From Candidatus Obscuribacterales bacterium (GTDB lineage: Bacteria; Cyanobacteriota; Vampirovibrionia; Obscuribacterales; Obscuribacteraceae), in the NCBI GenBank assembly GCA_021732565.1, contig JAKFUT010000108.1:1-32410 (forward strand): DNA of 32,410 bases. The letters are read 5' to 3'. Both the position numbers and the translations under genes were made by a program. Positions 23,311 through 32,410 of this stretch are shown here, piece by piece. The notes beneath the pieces were generated by a model that was not told the origin of the DNA, ran no database searches, and saw only the letters and a list, made by a program, of their open reading frames with translations. The stretch's first letter is position 1. The number at the start of each line of letters is the position of its first letter.

Positions 23311-26300
23311 CTAGTTGCGGTTGAACAAAGGTACAAGGTGCAGAGTATGGTCCAATCCTCCCAGAGTGACAACATCCGATTGTCTAATTTGCACGAATTC
23401 ATCGGGACGAATTCGACGACCGTTGACAAAAGTGCCATTGCGGGAGGACAAGTCCTTAATAGATACATTTCCGTTAGTATCAACACTGATCTCCAGATGT
23501 TCGCGACTTACGCGTCTTATTTCAACTTCTCCAGATTGTCGTCCGACGACAACCCTGTTTCCCGGGCTAGACATTATCGTTCTGTCACCAAGGCGAACGC
23601 TGAGGCGGTCTGGAATTCTGGTCAAACATTCTGCAGGATCTAAACCACAGCTTCTGTAAAGGGCATACAACGCAGGCCGCTCAATTAAGGCAGCGTTTAC
23701 CGGCATGTTCGCCTCCACTGCATATAGACCGCCATTATAGACATATGGATCGGGACTCGCTAACATGAGTCTTCCTCTATTGTCATAAACCAAGCTGTTT
23801 TCAGCCAGACGCAATCTTCGCTCAATCTGCCTGAGTTGTTGGTCGGTGATTCGTTCATGCTCGTTCAGCCCTAACTGACGAGCCAATTCGTGCGAAACTT
23901 GTCCGTCGAGAAGGTATCCAACCCGGCTGGTCGGACCTTCACCGACCGAGGTGTGAGGCCAGCAGTCTCGTGCGATTCCCACACGGTTGGTTTGCACATC
24001 TACTCTGTCACTGTTTCCAGTGGGAATGCGGCTGTTCATGCCGAGTCCGTGCTGCTGCAAGGCCTCCGAAATAATTCGTTGGACTAGGCGAACGTGAGCC
24101 GGATCTCCGCAATAGATAGTGAACCCTTTAGCTCCTTGCCGGCGCCCGCTGGGGGCTGTTTGTCCAATGTCCGGGGTGCTGCCGTGAGCCGGATCTATTG
24201 TTTTCCACCCCGAAACAAGTTCTTTCAGGACCGGATGATTCTCAAGAAGCGGCAGTAGAACCGACTGAACTCTGTTCAAATCTTGCAGATTGGCAATCTC
24301 GACATGTAACTTCACCGGGGCAATAGACCCGGCATGTTCGCCGGCACTATAAAAGAAACCGTCACCGAACGTTAGGTGTAGCGGCCTATCGCCAACACTT
24401 ACCGTGCGCGAATAGTCCGAATCGGCTGTGACTCGCATTTGCGGAAGACGTTCGACGGTCATGTATCTACCGCTCACTATTCTTTCAATAGTGGCATCAA
24501 TAGACTCACGAATACGAGGTCTTTGCGCCATATTTTTCAAGGCCGCGTCGTTAAGATACTCAAACAATGTGTTAAGGCGTGCGGCGCGAGCATTTTGATC
24601 CGCAGCAGCAGCCGGTCTTGAAAATTCACGTTCGATTGCTGTTTGAAGCGATTGTCTTTGAGTAGCAGACAAATGATCAAATTGTCCGTTATTTGCACGA
24701 AGCTGATCGAAATGATTTCGTAATGCCGCGTGTTCTTGCCTCACCGGCTGTCCCGACAAGTGCTGGAAGACCTGTGCGCGAATGTCTACGTGGTTGTGTC
24801 CGAAGAAATGCCGAAGCATCTCGGGGCTCCACCCGGCATCTCTAAATACGCATATCAATTCTTGTTCAATGGATAGTACTGAGCGCCTCCTTCCGCCTTC
24901 ACGAGAGAATGCGTCAGTGTGTTCGCGACTGCCCGCTTGTGTTTCATTAACAAATCGAGAAAATGCAGGCGATATTGCCTGATTACCTAAAGCGTTCATT
25001 CTTAAATGAGTAGTTTCTTCCATAATGGTAACCAGGGTTTCATAAACCACATTTCTACCGGCGGCAGAGTTTCGAAATTCGGAAAACTCTCTTTGCGCTG
25101 TTTGAAGATGCGGTGAATTTGCAGCATGACCTCCAGAGTCCACAACCGTGCCACGCACAAGATCAAACTTGACGCCGTTAACTTCTATAATTGCATGAGG
25201 TATCCGAGCCGCTTGATTCGGAGATGACCCGATTGGTGATTCTGCAACCCGTCCGACTTGCTGCATATACTGCTGAATTGCTCGAGTTCGCTCAGGGCCG
25301 GCAGCTGGCAGATCATTCAATTTTAGAATGACTTGTTGTGTTGTTATCGTCGAGTTTGGTGGCATCGCACTGCGGTCCATAGCGGCATTGAGAGCTTGCT
25401 CATAACGACCGGCAAACATGTGCTCTGAAAATGTGCGCACTCGCTCGACAACATGGCGACCTTCCCGGGGCAAGGTTCGCGCCTCCCCGGCGACAGTTAC
25501 CGCTAGACCCAAAACACAAGGACCAAGTTCGGTGCGCAGATTCGCTGGTAGTTCGGCGGCGGGCAAGCCGTCTCCGCGAGCTGCATTGCGAGCAATGAAA
25601 GGTGGTAAATCCGGGCTCGCTCCAATCGGTCGAACAATCCACATGCCGTCTCGCCCAAAGGCGGGCTGCACGTGATACCCTTGCTCACGCATAAATTGCA
25701 CGTAGTTAGCCTCCGTGGCCCCGGGGGCCAGCCTGAACTCCAATACGTTGCCGGGTCCAAAACGAGCATTCTCCAGTAATCGCTGATGGTTGCGACCAGT
25801 CCGCCAACCCTGCCCCATAGCCAGGAGGGTAGAATTACCGACTGAGAATAGCCATTGTCCCGATTCGCCGAATCTGGCCATCTGTTCCGGAGTCCAGTTG
25901 CGCCCGGTTATGCCTTCTGCGCCAATTTGGACACCGGCTTCCAATCCCATCTGGGCCGCAGTAAGCCTGAGATTTGTGCGAATTTCGTTCCATCCGTGAT
26001 GCAAAAGCTGGCGAACGAAGGCCGAATTTTGGGAACTGCCATTTTGCATTAACGCCAGCCGTTCTGCCTGCATTGATACTTGTGCAAGGCTCTCTGGAGT
26101 GCTTTGCCATGTAGATCGGAACGCACTACCTATGGTGGCTTCGCGACCGCCGAATACATAATTAGACAACCCGGCTGTCACGACAAATGCGGCCCAATCG
26201 CGCAGAAATTCTACGGAGTACGGTACAGCCACATGATTCTTGAAAAGGTGCCAACGCTCGTCTGTGTTCAACACGTCATTCTGATTCTCGGCGGCACGTA

Positions 26301-29300
26301 TGAAATGGCCTATGCGCGAACCGGTATTTGTTGTTGGTCCCCATCCGGTGTGCCGCTCATGGTTGGCATGATAGAAGACCTCGTTCACGACTTCTCTGGT
26401 GGCCAGTCCTGCCACTGCAATCCAGGCTCCTACGGCAAATCCCGAGGTTACGCCAAATGTGGCACAGGCCGCTACAGTCAAAGCGCACGCGAGTACGGTG
26501 GCACCGATGGTGGCGGAGTTCTCCCGCGCCCAATTCGATGCGGTGGACTCGGTGACACGCCCTTGAAGTACGTCGTCGATTGCACGCCGTAGATTCTGAT
26601 AGGGTTGGCGAGTGGTCTGTCGCCCTGCTTCGTCTAGAACCGGCTTGTCGGTGTCATCATGGCGTACAATACGGCGACCGCCTGCGTAAGTCACAACCTC
26701 GCGAGTTTCCATCAACGGTCGCTGATCGAAATTTCGGTCTCTGTTGGGATTAAGCATGTCATGCATTTGTTCGTACGTGCTTAATGAGTCACGCAGCCTA
26801 CTTATTGCCTCTTGATTGGCAGAAGAACCCGAGCCAACCGCCTGATTGTATGCCTCTCGTATTAAACCAATTCGTTCGCGAAGATTTTCAAGCAGGCGTT
26901 CGCGCCTCCGGCGCTCTTCGGGGGTTGAAGGAGATACCATGCCGTCGAGGGCACGCGCATGTTCTCTTAGAACCTCCAGCCCGCCGCCGTATATGTGTCC
27001 ATCGCGGGCAGCGGCCAGAAATGATTGAAATTCTTGCACTTGCTGTCTCATTCGAGAGGCGACGCTCTTAGCTTCGCTAAGCACAGGATCATCATTTAAC
27101 GCTCTCATCATGTGATTGAGAAGTGCAGGGCGATCCTGCAGTTTTTCGTCTGAACGTAGTTGCAGCAACCCTCTGGGTTCACCATGATTAGCGCAATTGT
27201 CCAGTCCCAAAATTTGCCGAAACGCTTGCCTGTTCCCTCGTGCGCGTTCCTCGTCGCTTGCTTGAGCCGAGGGGCGGCCATAGGCGGGAATTTCATTCCA
27301 ATGTGTTTGCTCTCTCTGATGCATCTGCCCGTACAGGCTGGCACCAACTACTGTATTATCTCGAGAGTGCGTTAAGTCTCGCCAGATTCTACTGTTCAGC
27401 TGTGACAGTAACACACCATGGGTTTGAAACAGATTTATCGCCTGTGCGCGAGCCCCTGCCATGTCTCCCTGGTTGCGCCGGTCGAGATACGTAGCTAACT
27501 CACCGGACATCTGCAATCCGTCTACCCTTGCCCCGGCTGCATTAGCTTGTGGGGCTACCTCCGCAATTTGCGACCTGATTTGCTGGAATGAACGAGCAAG
27601 TGTACCTTGTCGTTCTTCAAATTCTGGATCGACTCCGTCGTTGAAGGTGTTCAACAGTCGAGTTCCAAGAGGAGCGCCCGCACGCGTCATAGTCACCAGC
27701 TGATTCAAATTTCCATCTCGTTGATTCTGCAATCTGATAATGCGGGAATTCAAATCGTCGCGTTCGCTTGCTGCTGCGCTCCGTAGAGCCTCTATGCGAG
27801 CCGGAATGTCTTCCAGCAATATCGCTGCCGGCGATGATTGCAGCACTCCGTTGTACATCTGACCGATTATTGTTCGAGGATCAAGCCTCACGTTTTGCCA
27901 GCGCATGCGCGCACGCTCAGCCTCGCTCATTCGCTCCCAACCCACTGCCGACCTCACGTCTGCTGGTGGCTCGCTGAACCATCCAAGTCTTGCTTTATTC
28001 TCATTAGAGAGATTGTTCCAACCCATTATCTGAGCGCGGATCTCTGCCGGGAGTGCATTGATCATTTCTGCATTGCGCAGTACGTCGCGAAGTACTTGCT
28101 CGCCGTTTCGTCCGTCTGTGGAGTAATTTCGAATGATACCAGATGTAATATCAAAGACATTCGGTGGATCGCCAAGCCTTCTAGCCTCCCCGACTGTTCC
28201 ACGAGGCAGGCCGTACTCCATCAAGATAGCTGCTGCAGGTCGGGGAATCCTGGCATGGTCGACTATAATATTGACGCGCTCGGCTACTTCCGGGCGAGTG
28301 TCCTGAACTCCGCGGCAGTATGCTACCAGGGCGTCTCTGAGTGATGTGCTATTGTTAGCTCCTCGGGCAGAAATGATGTCGCCCGAAACACCGTTAGCAA
28401 AAATTGGCCACGGGTTTGTTTGAAATGAGCGAAACGCGACTTCTCGTGGACCGTCGGGTGCATCGGGAAGCACACTGCGCCCTCTTGCCAGAACTTGTAA
28501 CAAAGCGGCGGAGCACTCTGCTCTAAATTGCTCGCGCGCTCCAGTTGCGGTGATACCGAGGTCGGTCAGCCGCTGATCTCCGCTTCTCGGATTAGGAGCC
28601 GGTGGACCTACGAACGGGCGCGCACGACCAGTCGATTCGTGCAGTGTTGTCGACTCGTACACTGCTGTCGACGGAGCCCCCACCGGTAATACCGCTTGAC
28701 CCTTATCTGCGGGACGGTTGAGATTATGTGTGGAAGTTGTGCCGAATGCCGCTATGGCGCGAACGTCTGCTTCTGTCAAATGATTTGCAAGTGCAGATAG
28801 CACTCGAACGGCATTCAGACGCCTCTGCAAGACAGTTGCAGCAGCTTCGCCTTCGGCGGCCGGAGCGTTGAGAACCTCTCGGAATCGATCTGCAATTGTT
28901 CTTGCGGCCTCATTTGAAATTCGCCTGCTGTGTTCTCGCAATAGCGCAATTAATTCAGAATTTACTTTCTCCGGACTCAAGATGCGAGCATCGGCGGCAT
29001 TCCACCTGGAAGCAACGGCAAAGAATCCCTCAGTTGCACTGCGGGTAGCCTCCCTTGCCCTGATGCTGTTCGGCGACGCACTGAGAGCGTCGGTTGCTCT
29101 TTCGTAGCCATTTCGCAATGCAGTGCGAATTTGATCGGTGTATTGATTGTCCGGCAAAGCGGCGGCTATTGTTCCCAGCGTTGCTAAGAGTTGCCGTGAA
29201 TCTACATAGCGGCTGTCCGTCAAGCGCAGTTGGCGCACATGCAACAATGAATCAATTACAGCTTGCCTGCGATCGGGATTTTGCGCTACAGCCTCAAGAA

Positions 29301-32300
29301 TTACACGAGCGCGGCGTGTAATAGGATTACTTTCCTGATCGTTCGAGCCGCTAATGCGCGGATTGAGGCGGCTGTTGTTGTCAGCGGCTCCGGTGGTCAG
29401 GGCGGCCACTATCCGTAAGCTTGCTCGATCACCGTTGCGCGCCGCTTGCTCGATTCTTTCGAAATGATTTGCAAGGTTCTCACTGTCAATTCCCCTAAGG
29501 TAGAAATCTGCCAGCTCGGCTGTATTGCCTCTGCCTACCGCAATGGCTTCCATAATGCCGTTCATCATCGAATCACGAGAGTTTCTAGAGGCCAGGTCTA
29601 CAAATTCGCGCAGGCTTGTTCTTAACGTACCCTGATTTTGCGATTCCATTGCCAGCGCCGTTGCCACCGCTGACGATACTGCATTCGGAACGTCGCCCCA
29701 GGCATACATGTCACGTAGAGCCTCAATGGAGCTTGTCGCCAACTCAGCGCGAACCTGTTGAGAAAGACCGTCGAAGTTAGGAACGTAAACGGGTCGATTG
29801 TTCACCCGTTGATTGTTTGCCAACCAGTGGCCGATGGCTGCTCGTTCGCCAGTATTAGCTACAAGAATTGATGCCAGTGCTGTTCTAGCGTGCGGGTTAT
29901 TGGCGCGGGCCTCAGTTATTAGCGTCTCAACGGCGTTACGGGCTCCGGCGGAATCGCCAGCGGCACTGACCCGAGAAAGCCGCATAACAGCCTCATTGGC
30001 GACTAGCCATGTGCGCCATTCAACTGCAGATTGGTTTACGGATCCTTCTCGACGGCTGTTCTCGATCTCATCGTTTAGTCGAGCAAGCGCAGTTGCTACC
30101 TGTTGCTCGGTACTTTCAGGACGAAGATCACGAACAATTCTCAGTGCACGATACTCATTTGCCGGTTGACTACCGTCTGGCAAAAGCCTGAGTCGAGCAA
30201 GCACAGGCGACGCACTTTCAAATGCGTTGTCGCGCATCGCTGTACGCAGAGTTGCTAAGGCGCCGTCGAATGACTGGTTGTTATTTCCGGGGCGTTGAGC
30301 AAACTGCCGCAAGAAATTGATCGAATCAGGATGGTGACTGCCGTTAGTAGATTGCCGCTGCAGCGTCTCTAAGCTGCTTATGAGCGCGTTCAGCGCTGCG
30401 CGCTTTTGCCGGGGATCACTCTCCGCTGAGCTTATCACTTCCTGCGCGCGTGTAATGTTTGAGTGAATGGCACGCACTGCTTCCAGAGATTGCATTGTGT
30501 GAAGCGGTGATTCGTATTGCGCAGTTAGATGAAGGTTCTCACCGCTTACCCGGCTCATTTCAGCCATCGCGTCTCGTCGACGGGTTTCGCCTGAGCGTTC
30601 GAGCAACCGCCTCAATTCAGTTACTTCAGCGGTGGAGAGCTTGCCTTGCGGTTCTAATAACAAGCGCAAGATTTGGGACGATCGAGAATCAAAATGCTGA
30701 AGCCTAAGGCCTACTCTGATTGCTTCAATATGCGTGTTTTGTATGGTCGCACTGCTCAACTCACTGGCACCGGCAGGCAACAATCCCGGGAGCATTTGAC
30801 GAGTTTGAATGCCTGCCGTGTCTCGCTGCAAATAAGTGTCGACTGCGCTGTCGAATCTAGCGTTGGTTTCAGTTCTCTGGCGGCGTGCCTCCTCGAAGAG
30901 CTGCTCGAGATTGCCATGGCCGCCGGCCACTTTTTCAACATCGATTGCTCTCAAGCTCGCCAACATGCTAAACCTGCGGCACTCGGTAGCCATGCATGTG
31001 TCAAATACCTGACGGGTTGCAGGTGTGTTTAGCGCAGTCTCAATCTGCTCTGCGTTTCTTGCGCGTAGCGCGCGAACCAGAGTTCTGCCGGCTGCGCCAC
31101 CATTTTCAAGGGATTGCAGGAAGTTTCTTGCGGGCGAGGATTCGAAGTTTGTTGCAGAAAGTGTTCGTGCCATGTCCGCCGTATTTGTAGTATCACTGGC
31201 AACACTGCGCATCGAAGTAGCATAGGAAGCCATCTGCAAAAGTGAGTGTGAGCGCTCAGAAGCGCCGGATGCCACAATCTCACTTTGCTGCAAGACCCTC
31301 AATCGCTGCACGGCGGCATCTCTTTCAGCTGGTGTAGCCGTTGCAGAAGCTGAAATCCTTAGTGTCTCAACTACCCGATGTTGCCGTTGTTCGGCATCTC
31401 TGGTTGCGGAAAGACGAGCTTGCGTAACTTGCAGAGGGTTTATTCCCTCAATCGGACGCTGTGTGATGTGATCCAAAATTTCGCCCGCTTGCGAGGGCTG
31501 ATTCGATCGCCGTTCGGCCTCTGCAATTCGTGCCAGATCCAGCAACGCTTGACGTTGAAGATCTCTGGCGCGAGATTCTGCAACAGCATTTCCATTGGCT
31601 TCCGATAAGAGACGACTACCGTCCACCAGTCGCGCTGATGCATCTACTGTTGCAAGGGCGCGAAGCGGAACAATTGCAGATAGATTACCTCTTTGAACCT
31701 CGCTGCGAAGCACATTAAAGACGCCCTGCTGTTCCTGATTATTAGATGCACTGTCAAATTTTTGCAGCAATATCTCTAACACCCGATGATTGCCGGCTTG
31801 CCGATCGACAGGCTCCAACTGCAAAAGCTGATCAAGTTCACCAGCAGATTCCACCGCGCCAGTTCTCCACGGCTGGAGCCGAGCAGTCGCGGCATTATTC
31901 ATCTCAAATACGTCGAGGCGGCTTACGGCCCCTCTTGCTGCCGCCGCGGCTCCAGCTCCATCGTTGCCCTGCAAAGCAGGCGTGGATTCTATGCTCGCGA
32001 GTTCTGTTCTGGCCTGCCTGATTTGAGCAGCTCTAGCAGGACCATCCGGCAAAGCTGCGGCCTGCAAGTAATGATCCGTCATCAATCCGACTCGCTGCAA
32101 GCCCGAAGTTGCCGGAGCATTGAATTCATTCATTCGGTCGGTGGCTGAAAGCTGCCTTGAATTTGCAGTGTTTGTAAAGTAGGCGGCATTCATCACTGCG
32201 GTGGCGCGATCTGGCGGATTACTTCCAGGGGCTTGTTGTAAGCGAGTTATTTCAGCCAGGTCGCCGCCGGCTCGCTGAAAGGCCCTGAGGACGACGGCGT

Positions 32301-32410
32301 TCTCTAACATGCTTGTGCGCGCCAGAAGTGCCATCAACCGACGATCTGATATTATGTCTCGATTTTGTTCGATCGCTTCAATTATTAGTTGTCTGGCGCG
32401 CACCGTATTA
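23311..32410 (-). CDS. giant helical-repeat protein with hydrophobic hairpin, lyase-like domain and C-terminal FHA domain (5' partial)
   Basis: The frame is open from the window edge to the stop at 23311. The GTG at 32403 gives 3030 residues, but no stop lies before it, so the true start is probably outside. Residues ~1-1900 are almost wholly alpha-helical, rich in Ala, Arg and Glu, and resemble a HEAT-like solenoid, with coiled-coil stretches near 1815-1880. A hydrophobic hairpin lies at ~1963-2002 (ATVLACALTVAACATFG, then FAVGAWIAVAGLA). A segment near 2460 contains TIMEETTHLRM. At ~2698-2780, KLHVEI and GAKGFTIY blocks resemble phosphothreonine lyases and LanL/LanKC lyase domains. The last ~95 residues are a clear FHA domain (VVVGR, SREHLEI, SSRNGTFVNG), which binds phosphothreonine. 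There is no signal peptide in view. The overall role is unknown. A signalling or effector-like protein is inferred. Confidence 0.88.
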   Translation of the reverse strand, partial: NTVRARQLIIEAIEQNRDIISDRRLMALLARTSMLENAVVLRAFQRAGGDLAEITRLQQAPGSNPPDRATAVMNAAYFTNTANSRQLSATDRMNEFNAPATSGLQRVGLMTDHYLQAAALPDGPARAAQIRQARTELASIESTPALQGNDGAGAAAAARGAVSRLDVFEMNNAATARLQPWRTGAVESAGELDQLLQLEPVDRQAGNHRVLEILLQKFDSASNNQEQQGVFNVLRSEVQRGNLSAIVPLRALATVDASARLVDGSRLLSEANGNAVAESRARDLQRQALLDLARIAEAERRSNQPSQAGEILDHITQRPIEGINPLQVTQARLSATRDAEQRQHRVVETLRISASATATPAERDAAVQRLRVLQQSEIVASGASERSHSLLQMASYATSMRSVASDTTNTADMARTLSATNFESSPARNFLQSLENGGAAGRTLVRALRARNAEQIETALNTPATRQVFDTCMATECRRFSMLASLRAIDVEKVAGGHGNLEQLFEEARRQRTETNARFDSAVDTYLQRDTAGIQTRQMLPGLLPAGASELSSATIQNTHIEAIRVGLRLQHFDSRSSQILRLLLEPQGKLSTAEVTELRRLLERSGETRRRDAMAEMSRVSGENLHLTAQYESPLHTMQSLEAVRAIHSNITRAQEVISSAESDPRQKRAALNALISSLETLQRQSTNGSHHPDSINFLRQFAQRPGNNNQSFDGALATLRTAMRDNAFESASPVLARLRLLPDGSQPANEYRALRIVRDLRPESTEQQVATALARLNDEIENSRREGSVNQSAVEWRTWLVANEAVMRLSRVSAAGDSAGARNAVETLITEARANNPHARTALASILVANTGERAAIGHWLANNQRVNNRPVYVPNFDGLSQQVRAELATSSIEALRDMYAWGDVPNAVSSAVATALAMESQNQGTLRTSLREFVDLASRNSRDSMMNGIMEAIAVGRGNTAELADFYLRGIDSENLANHFERIEQAARNGDRASLRIVAALTTGAADNNSRLNPRISGSNDQESNPITRRARVILEAVAQNPDRRQAVIDSLLHVRQLRLTDSRYVDSRQLLATLGTIAAALPDNQYTDQIRTALRNGYERATDALSASPNSIRAREATRSATEGFFAVASRWNAADARILSPEKVNSELIALLREHSRRISNEAARTIADRFREVLNAPAAEGEAAATVLQRRLNAVRVLSALANHLTEADVRAIAAFGTTSTHNLNRPADKGQAVLPVGAPSTAVYESTTLHESTGRARPFVGPPAPNPRSGDQRLTDLGITATGAREQFRAECSAALLQVLARGRSVLPDAPDGPREVAFRSFQTNPWPIFANGVSGDIISARGANNSTSLRDALVAYCRGVQDTRPEVAERVNIIVDHARIPRPAAAILMEYGLPRGTVGEARRLGDPPNVFDITSGIIRNYSTDGRNGEQVLRDVLRNAEMINALPAEIRAQIMGWNNLSNENKARLGWFSEPPADVRSAVGWERMSEAERARMRWQNVRLDPRTIIGQMYNGVLQSSPAAILLEDIPARIEALRSAAASERDDLNSRIIRLQNQRDGNLNQLVTMTRAGAPLGTRLLNTFNDGVDPEFEERQGTLARSFQQIRSQIAEVAPQANAAGARVDGLQMSGELATYLDRRNQGDMAGARAQAINLFQTHGVLLSQLNSRIWRDLTHSRDNTVVGASLYGQMHQREQTHWNEIPAYGRPSAQASDEERARGNRQAFRQILGLDNCANHGEPRGLLQLRSDEKLQDRPALLNHMMRALNDDPVLSEAKSVASRMRQQVQEFQSFLAAARDGHIYGGGLEVLREHARALDGMVSPSTPEERRRRERLLENLRERIGLIREAYNQAVGSGSSANQEAISRLRDSLSTYEQMHDMLNPNRDRNFDQRPLMETREVVTYAGGRRIVRHDDTDKPVLDEAGRQTTRQPYQNLRRAIDDVLQGRVTESTASNWARENSATIGATVLACALTVAACATFGVTSGFAVGAWIAVAGLATREVVNEVFYHANHERHTGWGPTTNTGSRIGHFIRAAENQNDVLNTDERWHLFKNHVAVPYSVEFLRDWAAFVVTAGLSNYVFGGREATIGSAFRSTWQSTPESLAQVSMQAERLALMQNGSSQNSAFVRQLLHHGWNEIRTNLRLTAAQMGLEAGVQIGAEGITGRNWTPEQMARFGESGQWLFSVGNSTLLAMGQGWRTGRNHQRLLENARFGPGNVLEFRLAPGATEANYVQFMREQGYHVQPAFGRDGMWIVRPIGASPDLPPFIARNAARGDGLPAAELPANLRTELGPCVLGLAVTVAGEARTLPREGRHVVERVRTFSEHMFAGRYEQALNAAMDRSAMPPNSTITTQQVILKLNDLPAAGPERTRAIQQYMQQVGRVAESPIGSSPNQAARIPHAIIEVNGVKFDLVRGTVVDSGGHAANSPHLQTAQREFSEFRNSAAGRNVVYETLVTIMEETTHLRMNALGNQAISPAFSRFVNETQAGSREHTDAFSREGGRRRSVLSIEQELICVFRDAGWSPEMLRHFFGHNHVDIRAQVFQHLSGQPVRQEHAALRNHFDQLRANNGQFDHLSATQRQSLQTAIEREFSRPAAAADQNARAARLNTLFEYLNDAALKNMAQRPRIRESIDATIERIVSGRYMTVERLPQMRVTADSDYSRTVSVGDRPLHLTFGDGFFYSAGEHAGSIAPVKLHVEIANLQDLNRVQSVLLPLLENHPVLKELVSGWKTIDPAHGSTPDIGQTAPSGRRQGAKGFTIYCGDPAHVRLVQRIISEALQQHGLGMNSRIPTGNSDRVDVQTNRVGIARDCWPHTSVGEGPTSRVGYLLDGQVSHELARQLGLNEHERITDQQLRQIERRLRLAENSLVYDNRGRLMLASPDPYVYNGGLYAVEANMPVNAALIERPALYALYRSCGLDPAECLTRIPDRLSVRLGDRTIMSSPGNRVVVGRQSGEVEIRRVSREHLEISVDTNGNVSIKDLSSRNGTFVNGRRIRPDEFVQIRQSDVVTLGGLDHTLHLVPLFNRN
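23320..23610 (-). other. FHA domain of the giant protein
   Basis: Residues ~2935-3028 hold every FHA hallmark: VVVGRQSGEVEI with the loop Gly-Arg, SREHLEI with the Ser and His that line the phosphothreonine pocket, and SSRNGTFVNG with the conserved Asn-Gly. It ends five residues from the C-terminus, so the domain is complete. Confidence 0.95.
23970..24330 (-). other. possible phosphothreonine-lyase-like domain
   Basis: Residue K2698 starts KLHVEI, and 59 residues after His2700 comes K2759 in GAKGFTIY. In OspF/SpvC phosphothreonine lyases, and in the N-terminal lyase part of class III/IV lanthipeptide synthetases, a K-x-H strand and a downstream G-x-(K/Q)-x-(F/I)-T-x-Y strand carry catalytic Lys and His. 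The match is short and by eye. Arg residues downstream (RVGIAR) could serve the phosphate site. Confidence 0.35.

Noticed and set aside
26080..26592. 170-codon + strand frame
   Set aside because: It lies opposite the hydrophobic hairpin region of the FHA giant and has no ribosome binding site or family features.

Overview
The window looks like part of the chromosome of a diderm bacterium. GC content is about 50 % by eye, genes are far apart, and three coding regions are very large and modular. A protein with C-terminal SLH motifs, a filamentous-haemagglutinin-like giant with FecR-like domains, and huge multidomain proteins carrying FHA, YD/RHS-like and annexin-like modules fit a cyanobacterial-lineage relative such as Melainabacteria/Obscuribacterales. 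This placement is inferred from gene style. No rRNA or other phylogenetic marker is present. I see no tRNA, rRNA, CRISPR array, integrase or insertion sequence.

Layout. (1) Positions 1-12806, + strand: the 3' part of a giant surface or secreted beta-helix protein. Its gene begins before the window. It holds about seven 127-residue repeats, then about six 102-residue repeats, then a long diverged beta-helix, and a C-terminal part with two FecR-like domains. (2) Positions 12921-14195, - strand: an exported protein with a DUF642-like domain and three SLH motifs, convergent with the giant. (3) Positions 14196-15109: mostly non-coding, with one doubtful small ORF and an 18-base inverted repeat. 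(4) Positions 15110-15967, + strand: an unrecognised Glu/Lys-rich protein with an excellent ribosome binding site, closed by a strong terminator. (5) Positions 16143-22170, + strand: what should be one gene of about 2008 codons. It encodes an acidic/proline-rich N-terminus, YD/RHS-like repeats, annexin-like repeats, a hydrophobic hairpin and a tail. A one-base frameshift at a T4G4 run cuts it into two ORFs inside an annexin-like motif. (6) Positions 22171-22861: about 690 bases with no convincing gene. (7) Positions 22862-32410, - strand: a small unknown gene behind a giant helical protein (at least 3030 residues, 5' end outside the window). The giant ends in a possible phosphothreonine-lyase-like domain followed by a clear FHA domain.

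How the parts may work together. Regions 1 and 2 look like cell-surface or adhesion functions. Regions 5 and 7 are convergent giants with the same general plan: long repeat region, then hydrophobic hairpin, then C-terminal module. Neither shows a recognised toxin/immunity pair. The points most worth following are the YD/RHS-annexin fusion with its frameshift, and the pairing of a candidate phosphothreonine-lyase fold with a phosphothreonine-binding FHA domain.
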